Source: Oscillospiraceae bacterium (GTDB taxonomy: Bacteria; Bacillota; Clostridia; Oscillospirales; Ruminococcaceae). From it: a DNA stretch of 12,089 nucleotides. Every line of letters starts with the position of its first letter. The stretch's first letter is position 1. The notes below the pieces were generated by a model. That model did not search any database. It saw only the letters and a program-made list of their open reading frames with translations, and was not told where the DNA came from. The position numbers and the translations under genes are program-made. Shown piece by piece: positions 8,271 to 12,089 of this stretch. Location: the NCBI GenBank assembly GCA_019420135.1, contig JAHZHS010000060.1:1-12089 (forward strand), written 5' to 3'.

Positions 8271-8303
8271 AAGGGGCGGGCCTGTGCCGCAGGCCCGTCC
8301 CTT
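8271..8303 (+). terminator. Intrinsic terminator after the transporter operon
   Basis: AAGGGGCGGGCCTG (8271-8284) pairs with 8290-8303 with a single G-T pair and a TGCCG loop, followed by a T/C-rich run. It begins 20 bases after the permease stop. Confidence 0.8.
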
Positions 8304-8323
8304 TCCTTTGGTCTGCCGTCCAT

Positions 8324-8351
8324 TTGACCTTTTGGCAAAACGTGCTACAAT
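8324..8351 (+). promoter_or_regulatory. Promoter of the aminopeptidase P gene
   Basis: TTGACC (-35, 8324-8329) and TACAAT (-10, 8346-8351) are separated by 16 bases, a near-consensus housekeeping promoter. Transcription would start near 8358, leaving a leader of about 53 bases. The TTG of the -35 could be mistaken for a start codon in the downstream reading frame. Confidence 0.7.
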
Positions 8352-8410
8352 ACAGACAGAAAACAGCCAGGGCCCTCTTGCGGCCTTGTTTCAGAAAGGA
8401 AGGGTTTCCC

Positions 8411-10201
8411 TTGACGACCAATGAAAAGATTGCCGCCCTGCGCGCCGCTGCCCAGGCCGCAGGCGCCGACGGCGTCATCCTCATGACCAGCGATCCCCAT
8501 TCGGGAGAGTATCTGCCCGAGCATTACTGCAGCCTGACCCATTTCTCCGGCTTCACCGGGGAGAATTCCACCCTGGTGGTCACCGGCAAGGCCAGCGCCC
8601 TGTGGGTGGACGGCCGCTTCTATGTCCAGGCGGACAAGCAGCTGGCTGGCACCGAGATCCAGTCCATGCACGCTGGAGCCGCAGGGGTTCCCACGGTGGA
8701 CGAATACCTCAAGGCCAATGCCCAGGAGGGCCAGACCTTCGTCACCGACGGTTCCTGCATGCCCACCAAGGTGTTTGAGCAGTACCGCGACGCCTTGGCT
8801 TCCTGCGGCGCCGCTCTCAAGAGCCTGGACGTGGTCAGCCCCCTGTGGGCCGACGTCCGCCCCGCCCTGCCCGACACTCCCTGCTTTTTGCTGAGCCGGG
8901 AGCAGACCGGCGCCACCGCCGCGGAAAAGCTCAACACGGTGCGCGCCCAGCTGCAGAAGGCAGGGGCCACCGCCCTGGCCGTGACCCAGCTGGACTGTGT
9001 GGGCTGGCTGCTCAACCTGCGTGCCCATGACCTGCCCTGCACCCCCCTGGCCATCGCCTACGCCTTTGTGACCATGAAGAGCTGCACCCTCTTCCTGGCC
9101 CCCGGCCGTCTGTGCACCGATGACGTGGATGTGCTCACCGCCCAGGGTGTGGAGCTCCGCCCCTACGACTCCCTGCTGGATTTTGTCCGCGGCCTGACCG
9201 GTAAGGAGACGGTGCTCATCGCCCCCGAGGCCACCAACTATGACCTCTACGCCGCGCTGGAGGCCAACCCTGCCCTCACCGTCCTGCCCGGCACCGATCC
9301 CATCACCGCCCTCAAGGGCGTCAAGAACGAGGTGGAGCTGACCAACCTGCGGGAGTGCCACATCCGGGACGGCGTGGCCATGGTCCGCTTTGAGATGGAC
9401 CTGGAAAAGGCCCTGGCTGAGGGCAAGCCTCTGCGGGAGTGTGACATCGACACCATGCTTCATCGCCGCCGGGCCGAACAGCTGGGCTTTGACGAGGAGA
9501 GCTTCGGCACCATTGCAGCCTACGGTCCCAACGCGGCCATGATGCACTATCAGGCCAAGCCCGGCGCCGACAGCCCCATTGAGCCCCACGGCTTTTTGCT
9601 GGTGGACTGCGGCGGCCAGTACGACTGCGGCACCACCGACATCACCCGCACCTACCCGGTGGGCCCCCTCACCGACAACGAGCGCCGCTACTACACCTGG
9701 ACGCTGCAGAGCCACATCGGCATTGCCCAGGCGGTGTGGCTGGACTACTGCACCGGCTTTGCCCTGGACAGCTTTGCCCGCGGTCCCCTGTGGAAGCACA
9801 AGATCAACTACCGCTGCGGCACCGGCCACAGCGTGGGCTTCATGTCCAGCGTCCATGAGGGCCCCCAGAGCCTGCGCCCCAACAACCCGGTGATCTTCCG
9901 CCCCGGCATGACCATCACCGACGAGCCCGGCGTCTATGAGACCGACGAGGTGGGTATCCGCATCGAGAACGAGCTGGTCTGCGTGGACAAGGGGGAGAAC
10001 CAGTACGGCCGCTGGCTGGGCTTTGAGCCCATGACCTTTGTGCCCATCGACCTGTCCCCCGTGCTGGTGGACGAGCTGACCCGCAGCGAGATCGACTGGA
10101 TCAACAGCTATCACAAAAACGTCTACGAGGTACTGTCTCCCCGTCTGACCGACGCCGAGCGCAGCTGGCTGGCCGCCAAGACCGCGCCCATCGCCCGGTG
10201 A
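8411..10201 (+). CDS. Xaa-Pro aminopeptidase (aminopeptidase P, M24B family)
   Basis: The start is TTG 8411, with AAAGGAAGGG (8394-8403) upstream; a longer reading to 8324 would run through the promoter. The product has 596 residues, the length of the long XPNPEP1-like form. Two N-terminal creatinase-like domains (about 1-155 and 165-305) precede the pita-bread catalytic domain (about 320-540) and a short C-terminal region that ends the protein. All five dinuclear metal ligands are present with family spacing: Asp399, Asp410 (VDCGGQYDCGTTDITRT), His473, Glu505 (DEPGVYE) and Glu519 (RIENELV); His482 in SVHEGPQS is the conserved second catalytic His. It removes the N-terminal residue from peptides with proline in position two, using Mn or a similar metal, and is probably cytoplasmic, as no signal peptide is seen. 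Neighbouring Cys400 and Cys406 replace residues that are usually Ser/Ala and Asp/other; this is a local variant, not a loss of function. The gene is monocistronic, with its own promoter and terminator. Confidence 0.95.
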   Translation: MTTNEKIAALRAAAQAAGADGVILMTSDPHSGEYLPEHYCSLTHFSGFTGENSTLVVTGKASALWVDGRFYVQADKQLAGTEIQSMHAGAAGVPTVDEYLKANAQEGQTFVTDGSCMPTKVFEQYRDALASCGAALKSLDVVSPLWADVRPALPDTPCFLLSREQTGATAAEKLNTVRAQLQKAGATALAVTQLDCVGWLLNLRAHDLPCTPLAIAYAFVTMKSCTLFLAPGRLCTDDVDVLTAQGVELRPYDSLLDFVRGLTGKETVLIAPEATNYDLYAALEANPALTVLPGTDPITALKGVKNEVELTNLRECHIRDGVAMVRFEMDLEKALAEGKPLRECDIDTMLHRRRAEQLGFDEESFGTIAAYGPNAAMMHYQAKPGADSPIEPHGFLLVDCGGQYDCGTTDITRTYPVGPLTDNERRYYTWTLQSHIGIAQAVWLDYCTGFALDSFARGPLWKHKINYRCGTGHSVGFMSSVHEGPQSLRPNNPVIFRPGMTITDEPGVYETDEVGIRIENELVCVDKGENQYGRWLGFEPMTFVPIDLSPVLVDELTRSEIDWINSYHKNVYEVLSPRLTDAERSWLAAKTAPIAR

Positions 10202-10231
10202 TTGCCTTTTTCCCCGCATAACACAAAAAGT

Positions 10232-10271
10232 ACCGCCCCGGCTGCCTGAAACTCCAGGCCGCCGGGGCGGT
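10232..10271. terminator. Bidirectional terminator between aminopeptidase P and glycosyltransferase
   Basis: ACCGCCCCGGC (10232-10242) pairs with 10261-10271, with a further inner stem of TGCCTG-like bases around an AAACTC loop. A-rich bases precede it and TTTGTTTG follows, so it can serve both convergent genes (stops at 10201 and 10300). Confidence 0.85.
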
Positions 10272-10299
10272 TTGTTTGTCTGGTGTGAGGGGCGGGGAA

Positions 10300-11196
10300 T
10301 CAGCTTTCCGCCATCGAGACCAGATACTTGTAGATCTGGGGCTTGTACTGCTCATACAGGCCCATGGACTCGTACAGTTCCTTGTAATACTTGAACAGCG
10401 ACGCCCGGGTGGTCACCACATTGATGGGGTTGAGCCCGGTGTGGCAGATGCTCTCCTTGTTCTGCAGGTAGTTGTATACCGGCACCGCCAGGGCGTAGAA
10501 GCGCTGGGCGTAGCGGATGAAGCTGAGGTTGAAGTAGAGGTCCTCGCTCCAGTTCAGCTCCTCGCTGCAGATGACATCCTCGTGCTGCCGGACGATGTCG
10601 GCGCGGTAGAGCGTGTGCCACATGACGCCGTAGTAAAGGGAGGCCGGCTCCTGCATGAGGCCCTGGGCAAACTCCGCCTTGGTCATGAACCCCTCGGGCA
10701 GAAAGCCGAAGGTCTGCACCCGCTCGTCGGAGGGCAGCAGCCGCTCCATGGTTTCGTCGAATTTTTCGGCAAAGGTGGTGTCCCGCATGGCCCTGGGCAG
10801 GCTGGGCTTTTCCGGCGGGGGCGTGACCCGGTTGTAGTGGGCAATGACCAGGTCGGCCTCATACTGTTCCGCCTTTTCCACCATGAGGCGGGTGGCGTCG
10901 GGCTGGAGGGTGTCGTCCGCATCCACAAACTGCAGATATTTGCCCAGGGCCAGGCGCAGCCCCAGGTTGCGGGTAGCCGCCACGCCGCTGTTGGGTTTGT
11001 CCACCAGCAGGATGCGCGGGTCCACCTTGGCGTACATCTCGCACACCTGCAGGCTGACGTCCTTGGAACCGTCGTTCACCAGCAAAATCTCCAGATTGGA
11101 ATAGCTTTGCTTGCGGATACTCTCGACGCAGCGTGCAATATGATTTTGGGCATTGTAGATGGGTACGATCACACTGACTAGCGGCTGCTGGTCCAT
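10300..11196 (-). CDS. Family 2 glycosyltransferase (GT-A fold)
   Basis: The start at ATG 11196 is supported by GGAGGAGGAG (11201-11210 on the plus strand) just upstream and by the protein then beginning PLVSVIVPIYN, the usual family start. The in-frame ATG at 11292 lies at the predicted -35 and so is upstream of transcription. The 298-residue product has a nucleotide-sugar binding core with the NDGS motif (41-44), the metal-binding D-x-D in FVDADD (90-95), and an acidic WSEDLYFN segment (216-223) that supplies the probable catalytic base. No membrane helix is seen. It would transfer a sugar to a cell-surface polysaccharide, glycolipid or similar acceptor; donor and acceptor are unknown. It is a single gene with no other glycan genes in the window, apart from a possible glycolipid exporter fragment 9 kb away. 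Confidence in the family is high, in function low. Confidence 0.93.
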   Translation of the reverse strand: MDQQPLVSVIVPIYNAQNHIARCVESIRKQSYSNLEILLVNDGSKDVSLQVCEMYAKVDPRILLVDKPNSGVAATRNLGLRLALGKYLQFVDADDTLQPDATRLMVEKAEQYEADLVIAHYNRVTPPPEKPSLPRAMRDTTFAEKFDETMERLLPSDERVQTFGFLPEGFMTKAEFAQGLMQEPASLYYGVMWHTLYRADIVRQHEDVICSEELNWSEDLYFNLSFIRYAQRFYALAVPVYNYLQNKESICHTGLNPINVVTTRASLFKYYKELYESMGLYEQYKPQIYKYLVSMAES

Positions 11197-11219
11197 AGGG
11201 CTCCTCCTCCCCAAAAACC

Positions 11220-11238
11220 GCCGGAAGCTCCTTCCGGC
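11220..11238 (-). promoter_or_regulatory. Hairpin plus short T-run in the glycosyltransferase leader
   Basis: GCCGGAAG (11220-11227) and CTTCCGGC (11231-11238) are perfect 8-bp arms around a 3-base loop. On the minus strand the hairpin is followed by GG and then TTTTT, close to a terminator, and it stands between the probable transcription start (about 11257) and the ribosome binding site. It could be an attenuator or a structured leader; evidence is the shape only. Confidence 0.4.
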
Positions 11239-11263
11239 AGCAAACTTCTCCTTTTGTTTTTCT

Positions 11264-11292
11264 ATCATATCGCATTGCTCCCAAAAAAACAA
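11264..11292 (-). promoter_or_regulatory. Probable glycosyltransferase promoter
   Basis: On the minus strand TTGTTT (11287-11292) and TATGAT (11264-11269) are separated by 17 bases. Transcription would begin near 11257, leaving about 60 bases of leader before the ATG at 11196. The -35 overlaps the promoter of the divergent peptidase gene. Confidence 0.5.
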
Positions 11293-11303
11293 CGTGGTAT
11301 ACT
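11275..11303 (+). promoter_or_regulatory. Promoter of the M32 carboxypeptidase gene
   Basis: TTGCTC (11275-11280) and TATACT (11298-11303), preceded by TGG, are separated by 17 bases, so this combines a partial -35 with an extended -10. It faces away from and overlaps the glycosyltransferase promoter, making the two starts physically competitive. Confidence 0.65.
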
Positions 11304-11378
11304 GGTGCTATTCGACTTTTTCCCGCGGAGTTCTGCCCCACGAAGCAGGGCCTGCCGGCCATACAGGAGTTTTACCAT

Positions 11379-12089
11379 ATGAAAGAACACATTTCCGAAC
11401 TGCGCACGCTGGAGCGCAATCTTTACGCTTATAATTATGCCCTGGGGCTCATGACCTATGACGAGGCCACCGCCGCCCCCGCCGAGAGTTCCGAGGGCCG
11501 GGCGGAGGCGGCTGAGATTCTCAGCCGCGCCCAGTTTGACACGCTGGTCCAGCCCTCCACCGACGCCCTGCTGGACGCCGCCCAGGCCGAAGCCGACACC
11601 GAGCAGGAACAGGCCGAGGTGCGGGAGCTGCGCATCCGCCTGGACCGCATCCGCCCCATCCCGGCAGACGAGTATGCCGCCTTCACCCGCCTGACCCAGG
11701 AGTCGGTGTCGGTGTGGGGCAAGGCCAAGCGCAACAACGACTTTGCCCTCTTTGCTCCCTATCTGGAGCGGCTCATCGCGGCCCGCCGCCGTCAGGCTTC
11801 CCTGATCGACCCCGACCGCGATCCCTATGAGGTATTGCTGGACCAGTTTGAGCGCGGCCTGACCATCGAGCGGTGCGACGCCTTCTTCTCCCAGCTGCGG
11901 GCCGCCATTGTGCCGCTGCTCCAGGCCATTGCCGACCACGGCACCCCGGTTCGCACCGACTTCCTGGACCAGGACTGGCCCGTCGACGGCCAGCGCGCCC
12001 TGGCCTACAAGATCATGTCCCTGTGGGGTCTGGACCCCGCCCACTGCTCCCTGGCCGAGAGCGAGCATCCCTTCACCAACGGCTTCAAC
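11379..12089 (+). CDS. M32-family carboxypeptidase (Taq-like), 5' part; 3' end outside window
   Basis: ATG 11379 follows AGGAG (11365-11369) at 9 bases and the frame stays open to the window end, giving 237 residues. The protein is helical and charged from the start (MKEHISELRTLERNLYAYNY), with the N-terminal helical bundle of M32 enzymes, and reaches the conserved SEHPFTNGFN segment (228-237) which in the family precedes the HExxH zinc site by some tens of residues. The catalytic residues are therefore not visible. M32 enzymes are cytoplasmic zinc carboxypeptidases of about 500 residues with broad C-terminal specificity. The N-terminus is not secreted. Family assignment rests on the HPF-x-x-GF signature and general pattern, so it is good but unproved. 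Confidence 0.85.
   Translation, partial: MKEHISELRTLERNLYAYNYALGLMTYDEATAAPAESSEGRAEAAEILSRAQFDTLVQPSTDALLDAAQAEADTEQEQAEVRELRIRLDRIRPIPADEYAAFTRLTQESVSVWGKAKRNNDFALFAPYLERLIAARRRQASLIDPDRDPYEVLLDQFERGLTIERCDAFFSQLRAAIVPLLQAIADHGTPVRTDFLDQDWPVDGQRALAYKIMSLWGLDPAHCSLAESEHPFTNGFN

Noticed and set aside
8345..10219. A 624-codon minus-strand ORF opposite aminopeptidase P
   Set aside because: Antisense shadow caused by high GC in third positions; composition is Gly/Val/His-rich with no motif, while the plus strand has all metal ligands.

Overview
The window is dense, GC-rich bacterial DNA from a low-redundancy, Gram-positive-type genome. Strong AGGAGG-type ribosome binding sites, several TTG starts, a Bce-type peptide-resistance module, tandem COG0523 GTPases with a His-rich loop and an M32 carboxypeptidase together suggest a high-GC member of the Clostridia/Oscillospiraceae (the Faecalibacterium–Subdoligranulum–Gemmiger sort of gut anaerobe). 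The taxon is an inference from style, not from a marker gene.

Layout. (1) Positions 1-1119 (+) hold the 3' part of an ABC exporter with fused membrane and ATPase domains; it ends at a bidirectional hairpin terminator near 1160-1193. (2) Positions 1203-3408 (-) are a two-gene operon of COG0523/CobW-like P-loop GTPases. The promoter-proximal protein carries an 87-residue His/Cys/acid-rich metal-binding loop. The distal protein joins a GTPase-like domain to a C-terminal domain resembling that of YcgQ (DUF1980/TIGR03943). The operon starts from an extended -10 promoter with a 7-bp inverted repeat just downstream, a candidate operator. (3) Positions 3637-8250 (+) are a complete Bce-type module: an OmpR-family response regulator, a short intramembrane-sensing histidine kinase (4-nt overlap), then a promoter region with a BceR-like box, an ATPase and a 10-TM permease with a large extracellular domain. 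It probably senses and removes a cell-wall-active peptide antibiotic. (4) Positions 8411-10201 (+) encode a monocistronic aminopeptidase P (M24B) with all five metal ligands, own promoter and terminator. (5) Positions 10300-11196 (-) encode a family 2 glycosyltransferase, sharing a bidirectional terminator with the peptidase. (6) Positions 11379-12089 (+) are the 5' part of an M32 carboxypeptidase, divergent from the glycosyltransferase and cut by the window end.

Several real starts are TTG codons or internal ATGs, so longest-ORF starts would be wrong for the response regulator, aminopeptidase P and the glycosyltransferase. No tRNA, rRNA, CRISPR array, insertion sequence or prophage signal was seen. 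The least ordinary part is the metal-related GTPase operon, in particular its fused second protein and its candidate operator. No gene-free stretch exceeds 300 bases; the longest (5304-5486, 183 bases) holds the Bce transporter promoter.
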